From: Lacticaseibacillus kribbianus
Lineage (GTDB): Bacteria; Bacillota; Bacilli; Lactobacillales; Lactobacillaceae
Assembly (NCBI RefSeq): GCF_020180945.1
Contig: NZ_JAIPUL010000001.1
Coordinates: forward strand, 806,001-870,000
Reading direction: 5' to 3'
DNA: 64,000 bases
Made by a program: the position numbers and the translations under genes. Below, piece after piece: positions 17,473 through 27,712 of this stretch; the stretch's first letter is position 1, and each line of letters starts with the position of its first letter. Below the pieces are notes generated by a model. It worked only from the letters and a program-made list of their open reading frames with translations, was not told the origin of the DNA and searched no databases.

Positions 17473-18048
17473 ATGACAACAATTGCAGTGTTTTGCGGCG
17501 CGGCCTCGGGCAACGATCCCGCGCACACCGCGGCGGCGGCCGCACTGGGCAAGTGGCTGGCGGCCCGGAATTGGACCATGGTGTACGGCGGCGGCGGCCT
17601 GGGCCTGATGGGCACAGCGGCTAGGGCGGCGCTTGACGCCGGCGGGCAGGTGCGCGGCATCATGCCCGAGAACCTGTACGCGCGCGGGGCCAGCCTCGCC
17701 AACCTGGCGGACCTCACCGTGGTGCCCGACATGTCGGTGCGCAAGCAGCAGATGCTTGCGCAGGCCGACGGGTGCATCACGCTGCCCGGCGGCGTCGGGA
17801 CCCTGGAGGAAATCAGCCAGGCCTTCTCGTGGGCGCGCATCGGCGACTTCGCCGGCCCCTGCGTCTTCTACGATGTTGGCGGCTTCTGGCGGCACCTGGC
17901 CGCGATGTTCGACGACATGGTGGCTGCGGGCTTTTTGACGGCGGCGGACCGCGCCAAGCTGTTGTTTTCAGATGACCTGGAGGAAATCGGCGCCTTCATG
18001 GTGTCCTACACGCCCCCGGCGATCCGGCAGTACCCAAAGCGTGGGTGA
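17473..18048 (+). CDS. LOG family protein (cytokinin riboside 5'-monophosphate phosphoribohydrolase type)
   Basis: A 191-residue Rossmann-like nucleotide hydrolase. [10 protein letters not shown] (38-47), Arg90-Lys91 and PGGVGTLEE (105-113) are the LOG signature, the last two forming the active site that cleaves the N-glycosidic bond of nucleoside 5'-monophosphates. In lactobacilli the physiological substrate is not established. ATG 17473 follows an AGAGGGGGGAG site. It sits between a terminator and the glyQS promoter, so it is probably a single-gene unit. Confidence 0.9.
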   Translation: MTTIAVFCGAASGNDPAHTAAAAALGKWLAARNWTMVYGGGGLGLMGTAARAALDAGGQVRGIMPENLYARGASLANLADLTVVPDMSVRKQQMLAQADGCITLPGGVGTLEEISQAFSWARIGDFAGPCVFYDVGGFWRHLAAMFDDMVAAGFLTAADRAKLLFSDDLEEIGAFMVSYTPPAIRQYPKRG

Positions 18049-18053
18049 TCGGC

Positions 18054-18081
18054 TTGTCAAGCCGGCGACTTGTGCTATACT
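18054..18081 (+). promoter_or_regulatory. Promoter of the T-box glyQS operon
   Basis: TTGTCA (18054-18059), 16-nt spacer, extended -10 TGCTATACT ending at 18081. It starts 6 nt after the stop of the preceding gene. Confidence 0.8.
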
Positions 18082-18089
18082 GGACTTAA

Positions 18090-18281
18090 TTAAATCGGTG
18101 CTGAGAAAAAGGGTGCCTGACAAGCGGCGTTCAGCGAGCAAGGGGGAGTGCAAGCCTTGCCGCCGCGCAGGTCACCGGCGTTTTCGAGCCAGCAAGCAAG
18201 AGCAGGGCTTCGGTCCTGAAGTAGGGTGGAACCGCGTGGAAGCGTCCCTATGTCGTTTTTGGCATAGTGGCGCTTTTTTGC
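18090..18281 (+). promoter_or_regulatory. Glycine T-box riboswitch leader
   Basis: A tRNA-sensing leader for glyQS. AGGGTGGAACCGCG at 18223-18236 is the T-box, whose UGGA-type bulge pairs with the acceptor end of uncharged tRNA. Stem I begins near 18100 with GAGAAAAAG; GGTGCCTG (18112-18119) pairs with CAGGTCACC (18168-18176), and the GGC just after it (18177-18179) is my candidate glycine specifier. The AGCGAGC...AGTGCAAGCC distal part resembles the usual Stem I tip. The competing terminator is at 18240-18280. Under glycine starvation the antiterminator should form and allow read-through. Confidence 0.9.
18240..18280 (+). terminator. T-box-regulated terminator
   Basis: AAGCG..CTATG pairs with CATAG..CGCTT, followed by a T-run, directly downstream of the T-box. 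Its 5' arm follows directly after the T-box sequence. Confidence 0.88.
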
Positions 18282-18325
18282 TGCCCACCCGCCTGCCGGC
18301 AACCGATTCCCAAAAGGAGAAAACC

Positions 18326-19222
18326 ATGACAGAGAAAATGAGCGTCCAAAAGATGATCCAGACGCTGCAGAACTTCTGGGCCGACAAGGGCTGCATGCTG
18401 ATGCAGTCCTACGACACGGAAAAAGGTGCCGGGACCATGAGCCCGTACACCTTCCTGCGCGCGATCGGCCCCGAGCCTTGGGCCGCGGCCTACGTTGAGC
18501 CGTCCCGTCGCCCGGCCGACGGGCGCTACGGGGAAAACCCCAACCGCCTGTACCAACACCACCAGTTTCAGGTGGTGATGAAGCCAAGTCCCAAGGAGAT
18601 TCAGACCTACTACCTGGACTCCCTGCGCGCTTTGGGCATCGAGCCCCTGGAGCACGACATCCGCTTCGTCGAGGACAACTGGGAGAACCCGTCGATGGGC
18701 TGTGCCGGTGTCGGTTGGGAGGTCTGGCTGGATGGCATGGAGGTCACCCAGTTCACCTACTTCCAGGTGGTCGGCGGCCTCGAGGTGTCGCCGGTGACCT
18801 CAGAGATCACGTACGGGGTGGAGCGCCTCGCGTCCTACATTCAGGACGTCAACAACGTCTTTGACCTCGAATGGGGCGACGGCGTGCTTTACGGCGACAT
18901 CTTCAAGGAGCCCGAGTACGAGCACAGTAAGTACAGCTTCGAGGAAAGCGACCAGGCGATGCTTTTGAGCTTTTTTGACGCCTACGAGAAGGAGGCCTGG
19001 CGCCTGATGGACCTCGGTCTGGTGCACCCGGCCTACGATTACATCCTCAAGTGCAGCCACACGTTCAACCTGCTGGATGCGCGCGGCGTCGTGTCGGTGA
19101 CGGAGCGGGCCGGCTACATGAACCGCATCCGCAAGATGGCGCACAAGGTAGCGCGCGCGTTCGTCTCCGAGCGTGAGAAGCTCGGCTTCCCGCTTTTGAA
19201 GCACCAACAGGAGGTAAAATAA
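18326..19222 (+). CDS. glyQ: Glycyl-tRNA synthetase alpha subunit
   Basis: The alpha chain of the bacterial alpha2beta2 GlyRS, 298 residues, carrying the class II catalytic core that activates glycine. Motif 2-like [14 protein letters not shown] and [15 protein letters not shown] are characteristic. ATG 18326 has AAAAGGAG upstream; it is the first gene after the T-box leader. The stop TAA overlaps the glyS ATG by one base (TAATG), so the two chains are coupled for stoichiometric synthesis. Confidence 0.97.
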   Translation: MTEKMSVQKMIQTLQNFWADKGCMLMQSYDTEKGAGTMSPYTFLRAIGPEPWAAAYVEPSRRPADGRYGENPNRLYQHHQFQVVMKPSPKEIQTYYLDSLRALGIEPLEHDIRFVEDNWENPSMGCAGVGWEVWLDGMEVTQFTYFQVVGGLEVSPVTSEITYGVERLASYIQDVNNVFDLEWGDGVLYGDIFKEPEYEHSKYSFEESDQAMLLSFFDAYEKEAWRLMDLGLVHPAYDYILKCSHTFNLLDARGVVSVTERAGYMNRIRKMAHKVARAFVSEREKLGFPLLKHQQEVK

Positions 19223-21291
19223 TGGCTCACAACTACTTATTAGAAATCGGGCTGGAGGACATGCCGGCCCACGTGGTCACACCAAGCCTCGACCAGTTCG
19301 CGACCAAGGCGGCCAAGTTCCTGAAGGAGAACCACCTCGACTTCGCCGGGATCGAGAAGTTCGCGACGCCGCGGCGCCTGGCCATTTTGATCACCGGCCT
19401 GGCCGACAAGCAGGAAGACGTTGAGGTCGATGCCAAGGGCCCGGCGCGTAAAATCGCGCAGGATGCCGAGGGCAACTGGAGCAAGGCGGCCATCGGCTTC
19501 ACCCGCGGCCAGGGGATGACCGTCGACGACATCACGTTCCGCGAGGTCAAGGGCGTCGAGTACGTCTACCTTCACAAGTCGATTGTCGGCAAGCCGGCGG
19601 CGGAGCTGCTGCCGGGCCTGATCGACGTCGTGAAATCGCTGACCTTCCCGACGCGCATGAAGTGGGGCCAAAACGACTTCGAGTACATCCGCCCGATTCA
19701 CTGGCTGGTGTCCCTGCTTGACACGCAGGTGGTGCCGATGCAGCTTTTGGACATCACCGCCGGCCGCCGCACGGAGGGCCACCGCTTCCTCGGTGAGGCC
19801 GTCGACCTGGCCGACGCGACGGATTACGTGGCGGCGCTTGAGGCGCAGAAGGTGATCGTCACCCCGGCCGCGCGCAAGGCCAAGATTGCCGCGCAGATCG
19901 ACGCGATCGCCAAGGCCACCGCCTGGACCATCGACCTGGACGCCGACCTTCTGGAAGAGGTCAACAACCTGGTCGAGTGGCCGACCGCATTTGCCGGCCG
20001 CTTCGATGAGAAGTACCTGGCGATTCCGGAGGCGGTCTTGATCACCTCCATGAAGGACAATCAGCGCTACTTCTACGCGCGCGATGCGCAGGGCCACATG
20101 GTCAACGCGTTCATCGGCGTGCGCAACGGCAATTCGGACTACCTGGACAACGTGATCGCCGGCAACGTCAAGGTGCTGACCGCGCGGCTTGAGGACGCGG
20201 CGTTCTTTTACGCCGAGGACCAAAAGAAGACGATTGCGGACTTCGTGGCGCGGCTTGACACCGTCAGCTTCCACGACAAGATCGGCTCCATGGCGGCCAA
20301 GATGGCGCGGGTCAAGACCATCGCCGGGGTGCTCGCCGATCAGGTCAGCCTGCCGGAGGCCGACAAGGCGCACCTGCTCCGCGCGGCCGAGATCTACAAG
20401 TTCGACCTTGTCTCCGCCATGGTCGGCGAGTTCGCCGAGCTGCAGGGCGTGATGGGGCAGGAGTACGCGCGCTTGGCCGGCGAGGACCCGGCCGTCGCCC
20501 TGGCAATCAAGGAGCACTACCAGCCGATTTCCGCGGAGGGCGAGCTGCCAACCAGCACCGTCGGCACGCTGTTGGCCATCGCCGACAAGCTGGACTCTCT
20601 GATGAGCTTCTTTGCGGTTGACCTGATTCCAAGCGGCTCCAACGACCCGTACGCGCTGCGGCGGCAGGCGTTCGGCATCGTCCGGATGCTGGCGGCGCAC
20701 CACCTGGCCTTCGACGTCGCGGCGGAACAGCAGGCCGTGGCCGTCGCCCTTCAGGCGGCCGACCAGGTCGGCACGCTCGACTACCTCAAGAACGCCAAGG
20801 CCCTGACCGACTTCATGCGCGACCGCGTCGCCCAGTACCTGTCCGGGCAGGCGATTCGCCACGACATTCTGGACGCGGTGGCCGGCAGCGCCACGGTCGA
20901 TGTGGCGGGGATGATTGACGCCGCCGCCATCCTGACCAAGCACCAGGACGACGCCGACTTCAAGGCCGTCATGGAGGCGCTGGGTCGCGTCGTGCGCATC
21001 GCCGACAAGCAGCCGGCCCACGTCGCCATCGACTCCGCCTTGTTCGAAAACAGCACCGAAAAGGCGCTCCACGACGCGATCAGCGCGGCCAAGGCAGGCT
21101 ACGGCGAGCAGCCGAGCGAGTCTGACTACCAGGCCCTGCGCGCGCTGACCCCGGCGATCACGGATTACTTCACCGAGACGATGATCATGGCCGACAATCC
21201 GGCCGTGCGCGCCAACCGCCTGTCCGAGCTGACCGGCCTGGCCGCGATGATTCACCAGTTCGGGGACGTGACGGCGGTCATCGTCAAGTAG
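19222..21291 (+). CDS. glyS: Glycyl-tRNA synthetase beta subunit
   Basis: The 689-residue beta chain, which binds tRNA-Gly and completes the alpha2beta2 enzyme. YLLEIGLEDMPAH at the N-terminus, MKWGQNDFEYIRPIHW in the first third and the HD-like and anticodon-binding regions toward the C-terminus are all visible. Length is normal. It starts one base into the glyQ stop codon behind GGAGG at 19210-19214. No terminator separates its stop from the promoter of dnaG except the hairpin inside the dnaG leader. Confidence 0.96.
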   Translation: MAHNYLLEIGLEDMPAHVVTPSLDQFATKAAKFLKENHLDFAGIEKFATPRRLAILITGLADKQEDVEVDAKGPARKIAQDAEGNWSKAAIGFTRGQGMTVDDITFREVKGVEYVYLHKSIVGKPAAELLPGLIDVVKSLTFPTRMKWGQNDFEYIRPIHWLVSLLDTQVVPMQLLDITAGRRTEGHRFLGEAVDLADATDYVAALEAQKVIVTPAARKAKIAAQIDAIAKATAWTIDLDADLLEEVNNLVEWPTAFAGRFDEKYLAIPEAVLITSMKDNQRYFYARDAQGHMVNAFIGVRNGNSDYLDNVIAGNVKVLTARLEDAAFFYAEDQKKTIADFVARLDTVSFHDKIGSMAAKMARVKTIAGVLADQVSLPEADKAHLLRAAEIYKFDLVSAMVGEFAELQGVMGQEYARLAGEDPAVALAIKEHYQPISAEGELPTSTVGTLLAIADKLDSLMSFFAVDLIPSGSNDPYALRRQAFGIVRMLAAHHLAFDVAAEQQAVAVALQAADQVGTLDYLKNAKALTDFMRDRVAQYLSGQAIRHDILDAVAGSATVDVAGMIDAAAILTKHQDDADFKAVMEALGRVVRIADKQPAHVAIDSALFENSTEKALHDAISAAKAGYGEQPSESDYQALRALTPAITDYFTETMIMADNPAVRANRLSELTGLAAMIHQFGDVTAVIVK

Positions 21292-21296
21292 CCCGT

Positions 21297-21324
21297 TTGA
21301 CAGTGTGAGAAAAACGCGTATACT
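21297..21324 (+). promoter_or_regulatory. Strong promoter of the dnaG-rpoD operon
   Basis: TTGACA (21297-21302), 16-nt spacer, TATACT (21319-21324), placed 6 nt after the glyS stop. Confidence 0.82.
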
Positions 21325-21341
21325 ATACGTTGTGTCAGTGT

Positions 21342-21397
21342 GCGGTAAATCAGCAATCGAAAGTCGCATTTCCCACGGAAGTGCGACTTTTTACCGC
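21342..21397 (+). promoter_or_regulatory. Terminator-like hairpin in the dnaG leader
   Basis: AAAGTCGCA (21360-21368) pairs with TGCGACTTT (21382-21390), followed by two more T residues. Outside it, GCGGTAAA (21342-21349) is complementary to TTTACCGC, which overlaps the T-run. It lies between the promoter and dnaG, so it could attenuate the operon, or it could terminate glyQS transcripts. Confidence 0.6.
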
Positions 21398-21431
21398 TAA
21401 CGCGCGATTCGACCAGACGGGAGGTGAGCAC

Positions 21432-23261
21432 ATGGTCATGATTCCCAACGAGACGATCGACTTGGTCCGCAACACGGTCAACATCGCCGACTACATCGGT
21501 CAGTTCGTCAGCCTGCACAAGCAGGGCCAAAACCTGTTCGGCATCTGTCCGTTCGTGCCGGAAAACACCCCGAGCTTCACCGTCAACGAGAGCAAGCAGA
21601 TCTTCCAGTGCTTCAGTTGCGGGCGCGGCGGTAACGTCTTCAAGTTCGCCATGGATCACGAGCACCTGAGCTTCCCGGAAGCGGTGGCCAAGGTCGCCGA
21701 CTTCGCCCATGTCCCGCTGGGCGTCACCATCGAAAGCCCGCGCCGTCAGGAAAGTGCGGCCGTGACGCGCCAAAAGGAGATTCTCAAGCTGGTCACCACG
21801 CTGTGCCAGCACGTTTTGATGGGCACGCAGGGCGGCGAGGCCGCCTTGGCCTACGCCACGGGGCGCGGCCTCACCACCGAGACGCTCGAGCACTTCGCGG
21901 TGGGCTACCTGCCCAAGGACCGCACGCTGCTCAAGAAGTTTCTGGACAGCCACGACGTCTCGTACGCGGAGCAGCGCGCCTCAGGCCTTTTCGTGGAGGA
22001 TCAGGAGGGCCATCTGTACGACCGCTTCGTCGACCGGCTGATGTTTCCGCTGCGCGACGTGTACGGCGATGTCATCGGCTTCTCCGGCCGGTTGCTGAAC
22101 AAGGCCGAGGGCACGGCTAAGTACCTGAACAGCCCCGAGACCACGCTTTTCAACAAGCGGGACGTGCTGTTCAACCTCGACAACGCGCAAAACGAGTTCA
22201 AGCCAAACGGCGGCGCCGTCCTGTTCGAGGGCTTCATGGACGTAATCTCCGCCTACCAGGCCGGGGTCACAACCGGCATCGCCTCGATGGGCACCAGCCT
22301 GACCACCGAGCAGGTCGAGATCATCGCCCACCACACCAAGCGGCTGACCATCTGCTACGACGGCGACGCACCGGGTCAAAACGCCGCGGCGCGCGCCCTC
22401 AGCCTGGTGGCCGGACACCCGCGCCTCGACGTCGAGGTCTGCGTGCTGCCGGAGGGGTTGGACCCCGACGATTACATCCAAAAGTACGGGGCGGAGGCGT
22501 TTCAAAAACAGGTCGGCCACACCGTCACGCCGATTGGCTTCAAGCTGACCTTCCTGGCGCGCGACCGCGATCTGACGGCGGACGCCGACAAGCTGGCCTA
22601 CATCGACGCGGCGCTGCGCGAGGTGGCGACGGAGTCCGACCCGGTGGCGCGGGCGGTGTACCTCGAGCAGCTCGGCGGCCTCACCGGGGTGCCGACAAGC
22701 GCCCTGGAGCAGTCCCTGGCCAGCCTTCCGGCGGCGCGCCCGGCGGCCAACCCCGCCCCGGCCAGCGCCTTTGAAGACTTCGGGCCACCGCCGCCCGAGG
22801 AAGAGCCCGCGGCGGGCGGTCCTGAGCCGGCCGTGGCGCAAGCTGCGCACTTCAGCAAGTACGAGAAGGCGCAGCGGCGGCTTTTGCAGATGGCCTGGGC
22901 CGATCCCGACCTGGCGCGCCGCCTGCACACGCAGGACTTCCAGTTCCCGACGCCGCCGTACCAGGCGCTGTTCGACGCCTGGCTGACCTACGCGCACGGG
23001 ACCGACGAGCCGACCGTGGCGGGCTTCATCGACCAGGTCGATACGCCGCTGGTGCCGGTGGTCACGGGCATCGATTTCAATCCGGTGCCGCAGGGCCCGG
23101 ACACGGTGGCAGACGAGCTGATCGACCAGATCGCCGCCGGCCGCCGCGTGGCCGACCTGCAGGCGCTCAAGCAGCGTCTGAACCAGGCCCAGACCCTGGG
23201 CGACGTCGCGCTGACGCGCCAGCTGACAAGAGAGTATTTCAACCTAAAAAAATCCGTGTGA
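21432..23261 (+). CDS. dnaG: DNA primase
   Basis: The replication primase, 609 residues. The N-terminal zinc-binding domain has Cys39, Cys60 and Cys63, but position 42, normally the fourth ligand His in CPFH, is Val (CPFVPENTPSF). The TOPRIM core is intact: LFEGFMDVISAYQAG with the catalytic Glu, and ICYDGDAPGQNAA with the metal-binding aspartates. The C-terminal helicase-interaction domain is the less conserved end. ATG 21432 has GGGAGGTGAG upstream. rpoD follows after 48 nt, the classic macromolecular-synthesis operon without rpsU. Confidence 0.95.
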   Translation: MVMIPNETIDLVRNTVNIADYIGQFVSLHKQGQNLFGICPFVPENTPSFTVNESKQIFQCFSCGRGGNVFKFAMDHEHLSFPEAVAKVADFAHVPLGVTIESPRRQESAAVTRQKEILKLVTTLCQHVLMGTQGGEAALAYATGRGLTTETLEHFAVGYLPKDRTLLKKFLDSHDVSYAEQRASGLFVEDQEGHLYDRFVDRLMFPLRDVYGDVIGFSGRLLNKAEGTAKYLNSPETTLFNKRDVLFNLDNAQNEFKPNGGAVLFEGFMDVISAYQAGVTTGIASMGTSLTTEQVEIIAHHTKRLTICYDGDAPGQNAAARALSLVAGHPRLDVEVCVLPEGLDPDDYIQKYGAEAFQKQVGHTVTPIGFKLTFLARDRDLTADADKLAYIDAALREVATESDPVARAVYLEQLGGLTGVPTSALEQSLASLPAARPAANPAPASAFEDFGPPPPEEEPAAGGPEPAVAQAAHFSKYEKAQRRLLQMAWADPDLARRLHTQDFQFPTPPYQALFDAWLTYAHGTDEPTVAGFIDQVDTPLVPVVTGIDFNPVPQGPDTVADELIDQIAAGRRVADLQALKQRLNQAQTLGDVALTRQLTREYFNLKKSV

Positions 23262-23309
23262 CATTTGAACCCCATGGCGCGCACCTGCGCCGGTTAAGGA
23301 GGAACTTTA

Positions 23310-24416
<1,107 letters not shown>

Positions 24417-24422
24417 CATCGC

Positions 24423-24452
24423 AAAAAGGCGCCTGGCTTTGGCGCCTTTTTT
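24423..24452 (+). terminator. rpoD terminator
   Basis: AAAAAGGCGCC pairs with GGCGCCTTTTT around a TGGCTTT loop. Confidence 0.92.
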
Positions 24453-24480
24453 GGAACGGGCTCGACCGCTCGTGTACACT
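24451..24480 (+). promoter_or_regulatory. Probable promoter of the trmK operon
   Basis: TTGGAA (24451-24456), 18-nt spacer, TACACT (24475-24480), starting directly in the rpoD terminator tail. Confidence 0.55.
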
Positions 24481-24510
24481 AGAAGTAGCATAGATGAGGA
24501 GCTAACTGTC

Positions 24511-25203
24511 ATGGAAAAAATTCACCTGTCCCCGCGCCTTCAGCACATCGCCAACTTCCTGGGCGACGGCCGCCGGATTGCCGACATCGGCACCGACCAC
24601 GCCTACCTGCCGATCCAGCTCGCCCAGTCCGGGCTGATCGACTACGCCGTCGCGTCGGACATCGGCGCCGGGCCCGTGGCCATCGCCACCGCCAACGTCG
24701 CGGCGCAGGGGCTCGAGGACGTGATTGCGGTGCGTCAGGCGGACGGGCTGCTCGGGCTTGACCCCGAAGACGGTATCGACACCATTTTCATCGCCGGGAT
24801 GGGCGGGCTGTTGATTCGAGACATCCTGACCGCCGGCCTCGCGCGGCTCGACGGCACGGAGACGCTGGTGCTTGCACCCAACCGCGACGACGAGGCAGTG
24901 CGGACGTGGCTGGCCAAGCACGAGTTCGGCATCCTTGACGAGGACCTGCTCGAAGACGCCGGGCACGTCTACCCGATCATCGTGGCGGGGCAGACCAAGC
25001 CGGAGGTGCCGTACACCGAAGCCGACCTGATCCTCGGTCCGGTGCTGCGCAAGCGCCGCAGCCCGCTTTTTCTGGCGGAGCTCGATCGGCGCATTGTGAA
25101 AACGCAGGCGGTGCTGGACTCACTTGCGCAGTCCAGCCAGGAACTGGCCGCCAAGAAGGAAGAAGAAGCCAGCCGGCTCGCGCTGTTTGAGGCCGAGCGT
25201 TAG
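24511..25203 (+). CDS. trmK: tRNA (adenine(22)-N1)-methyltransferase
   Basis: A 230-residue SAM-dependent methyltransferase that makes m1A22 in tRNA. IADIGTDHAYLPI is the SAM-binding motif I of this family and IAGMGGLLI is the conserved strand-4 segment. The C-terminal part (about residues 180-230) is a charged coiled coil, KKEEEASRLALFE, typical of TrmK. ATG 24511 has GAGGAG upstream. The Nif3-like gene starts 9 nt after the stop, an association seen across Firmicutes. Confidence 0.94.
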   Translation: MEKIHLSPRLQHIANFLGDGRRIADIGTDHAYLPIQLAQSGLIDYAVASDIGAGPVAIATANVAAQGLEDVIAVRQADGLLGLDPEDGIDTIFIAGMGGLLIRDILTAGLARLDGTETLVLAPNRDDEAVRTWLAKHEFGILDEDLLEDAGHVYPIIVAGQTKPEVPYTEADLILGPVLRKRRSPLFLAELDRRIVKTQAVLDSLAQSSQELAAKKEEEASRLALFEAER

Positions 25204-25212
25204 GAGGAGCCC

Positions 25213-26007
25213 ATGCTAACCGGTGAGACGATTATCCAACAGTTCGAACAGTTCGCGCCAAAGACCTTGGCCGTGCCGGGCGACCCGATCGGCATCCAGA
25301 TCGGCGATGCCACCAAGCCGGTGCACACGGTGATGGTGACGCTGGACGTGCGGCCCGAGGTGGTGGAGGAGGCGATCGCCCAAAACGTCGACATGATTCT
25401 CGCCCACCACCCCGCGGTGTTTCGCCCGGCGCAAAACCTCGACTTCGCCGACCCGCAAAACCGCATGTACGGCCGGCTGATTCAGCACGGCATCCTGGTC
25501 TACGCGGCCCACAGCAACCTGGACCGCGCAGCCGGCGGCATGAACGACTGGCTGGCCGCGGCGATGGGGCTTCTCGACGTACGCCCGTTCGTGGCAGAAG
25601 GCGATCTCGCCAACATGGGCCGCATCGGTACACTGCCGCAGTTGCAGCCGCTCGCTGACTTCGCCCGTGAGCTCAAGCACGTGTTCGGGCTGCGCGGGCT
25701 GCGGGTGGTGGCCAACGACCTTTCGCGGCCGGTGCAGACGGTGGCGGTGCTCGGCGGGGACGGCGGCAAGGTCTACCGCGAGGCGCTTGAAGCCGGCGCG
25801 GACGTCTTCGTCACCGGCGACGTTTACTACCACACCGGCCACGACATGCTGGCGGCGGGCATTCCCGTGATTGACCCGGGCCACCACATCGAGGCCATCA
25901 TGGTGCCGCACGTGCGCGAATTGCTGATCCACTGGGCGCAGGCCCTGGACTGGCCGCTGGCGGTTTTGGCCTCCCAGGTCGACACCGAGCCGTTCACGTT
26001 CCTGTAA
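25213..26007 (+). CDS. Nif3-like dinuclear metal centre protein (GTP cyclohydrolase 1 type 2 homologue)
   Basis: A 264-residue Nif3/YqfO family protein. His65-His66 in LAHHPAVF, Asp in AHSNLDRA and the C-terminal GHHIEAI supply the dinuclear metal ligands. This is the short form without the PII-like insert domain present in the longer YqfO-type proteins. The cellular function of the family is not settled. It overlaps functionally with nothing else here but is cotranscribed with trmK. Confidence 0.92.
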   Translation: MLTGETIIQQFEQFAPKTLAVPGDPIGIQIGDATKPVHTVMVTLDVRPEVVEEAIAQNVDMILAHHPAVFRPAQNLDFADPQNRMYGRLIQHGILVYAAHSNLDRAAGGMNDWLAAAMGLLDVRPFVAEGDLANMGRIGTLPQLQPLADFARELKHVFGLRGLRVVANDLSRPVQTVAVLGGDGGKVYREALEAGADVFVTGDVYYHTGHDMLAAGIPVIDPGHHIEAIMVPHVRELLIHWAQALDWPLAVLASQVDTEPFTFL

Positions 26008-26020
26008 CGCAAGACCATCA

Positions 26021-26065
26021 AAATAGGCGCCGACCCGCGCATTGCTGCTGGGTCGGCGCCTATTT
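26021..26065. terminator. Bidirectional terminator between convergent genes
   Basis: Perfect 16-bp stem, 26021-26036 with 26050-26065, starting AAATAGGCG and ending CGCCTATTT. It closely resembles the terminator at 13163-13204. Confidence 0.9.
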
Positions 26066-26070
26066 GTGTG

Positions 26071-27480
26071 CTACAGGTTCGGGTCGGTGGTGAAGTTCAG
26101 CGGCGACAGGTCGGTCGAGGCGACCAGCAGCTTCATGGTGAAGGCCTGCCAGGCGGCCTTGGCGATGCCGGCGCTGTCGGCGGTGGCGGCGGTGGCGAGC
26201 TCGGCCAGGCCAGCCTTATCCAGGCCAACGCTTGCGGCGTCGGTTTTGTCGATGTTGGCCAAGAGCTTGGCGTGGGTGGCCTGCTGGACGTTGTTCAGGT
26301 CGTTGGCGAAGTACTTGAAGTGCGCGTCCATCAAGACGCCGGCGAGCTTGTACTGCCAGTAGGCCGAGTCGAGGCTGGCCGGCAGCTCCCCGCGCTGGTA
26401 GTCGGCAGGCGTCGTTGTGGTGCCCGCAAAGAACGGCACGAACTGGCTTTGGGCCGCGACGCCCATCGCCGTCCAGTGCAGGTCGGCGATCTCGTAGGGC
26501 AGGTCCGGGCGCAGCTGCAGCACGTGGGCCTCCTGGGTGCGGGCCAGGCTGATTGGCCGGAAGCGGCGGTTGTGCGCGGCGCTTCTGTCGGCCGGGTCGA
26601 ACGCGGTTTCCTCAAAGTGCGCGCTGAGCACGGAAAACGCGTCGTCGACGAACAGTGGCTGGTCAGGCTGCAGGCAAAACGGCAGGTCGTCGTCGGTCGG
26701 CTCGGACTTGCGCGACGGGCTCAGCCGGCGTTGGCCGTCCCAGACCCGTGCGGTGTTGTAGGTGTGATCAAAGGGCCCAGTGGTGCCGAAGATCCGGCGG
26801 AAGTTGAAGCTGGTGCCGCGCTCCCAGAGGTGGTGAGTCGCGGCGAAGTCAAACAGCCCGTCGTCGTACAGGAAGTCGGGGGAGTCGGGCAAAACGCGCT
26901 GGATAGCCAGCTGGTTGGCGACCACCGCGTAGCAGTCGTCCGGGATGCGCTGGGCGACCCAGTGGTGCCCGGAGCCGACCTCCATGTACCAGGCCTCGTC
27001 GTGGTCGGCGAACAGAATGCCGTTGGCCTCGCCGGTGCCGTGCTGCGCCACGATTTTGCCCAGGCGCAGAACCCCGTCCCTGGCGCTTCTGACGTAGGGC
27101 AGGACGACGGTGACCATCGCCTCTTCGATGATGCCGTTCTCAACGAAGGGGTCGAAGGCCAGTACCCGGGGGTTGGCGTACGCGCTTTCCGTCGCGCTCA
27201 TCGCGACGCCTGCGGAGTTGATGCCGGCCTCCTCGAACAGGCCGTACTGATCGGTCCACTCCGGGGTGGCGGTGTACTTCAGGGCGTGGGCCGGCAGCAC
27301 CATGGTGAAGCCGTTGTCTTTGGAGGTGAACGTCGGCGCCGAATCGCGCGTCTCCTCCGGGTGAACGACGACGTGCTTGGGCCAGGCGGCCTTGCTGTCC
27401 TCGTTGCGGCCGATCATCACGCTGCCGTCGGCGCTGGCGCCTTTGCCAATTAGAATGCTGGTGCAAGAACTGCGGGTCAT
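26071..27480 (-). CDS. pepD: Dipeptidase, peptidase family C69 (PepD type)
   Basis: A 469-residue cytoplasmic Ntn-type dipeptidase of lactic acid bacteria. Cys6 in SSCTSILIGKGASADG is the conserved nucleophile region, and SVMIGRNED follows as in PepDA. The internal GINSAGVAMSATES and GTGEANGILFADHDEAWYME are family hallmarks. ATG 27480 has GGAGG upstream on the minus strand. It is monocistronic. Its role is final breakdown of imported dipeptides. Confidence 0.92.
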   Translation of the reverse strand: MTRSSCTSILIGKGASADGSVMIGRNEDSKAAWPKHVVVHPEETRDSAPTFTSKDNGFTMVLPAHALKYTATPEWTDQYGLFEEAGINSAGVAMSATESAYANPRVLAFDPFVENGIIEEAMVTVVLPYVRSARDGVLRLGKIVAQHGTGEANGILFADHDEAWYMEVGSGHHWVAQRIPDDCYAVVANQLAIQRVLPDSPDFLYDDGLFDFAATHHLWERGTSFNFRRIFGTTGPFDHTYNTARVWDGQRRLSPSRKSEPTDDDLPFCLQPDQPLFVDDAFSVLSAHFEETAFDPADRSAAHNRRFRPISLARTQEAHVLQLRPDLPYEIADLHWTAMGVAAQSQFVPFFAGTTTTPADYQRGELPASLDSAYWQYKLAGVLMDAHFKYFANDLNNVQQATHAKLLANIDKTDAASVGLDKAGLAELATAATADSAGIAKAAWQAFTMKLLVASTDLSPLNFTTDPNL

Positions 27481-27565
27481 ACCGATTCCTCCTTGTGGCG
27501 AATGCCGTCTCCTGCCCGGTTGCGCGTGTTCTCGAATCGCGAACGTGCGGCCGGGGGCTAAGCCA

Positions 27566-27574
27566 ATTGTAGCA
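27566..27574 (-). promoter_or_regulatory. Extended -10 of the pepD promoter
   Basis: On the minus strand TGCTACAAT, an extended -10, about 86 nt before the start codon. A TTGACG lies only 12 nt further upstream, too close to be a standard -35. Confidence 0.5.
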
Positions 27575-27712
27575 AAAAGTTGCCGTCAAGGCTGTTAATT
27601 CGTCAAACCAGCGTGTATTCTAGGGAAGTTGGCGTCAAGGTTCCGTCGACGCCGGTCATTAATCGCAAATATTTGTACATATATCATGAACATAAAAGGA
27701 GTTATTTTGCTC

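Noticed and set aside
19240-21369. 709-codon minus-strand frame opposite glyS
   Set aside because: An antisense shadow of a conserved synthetase gene, without start signals.
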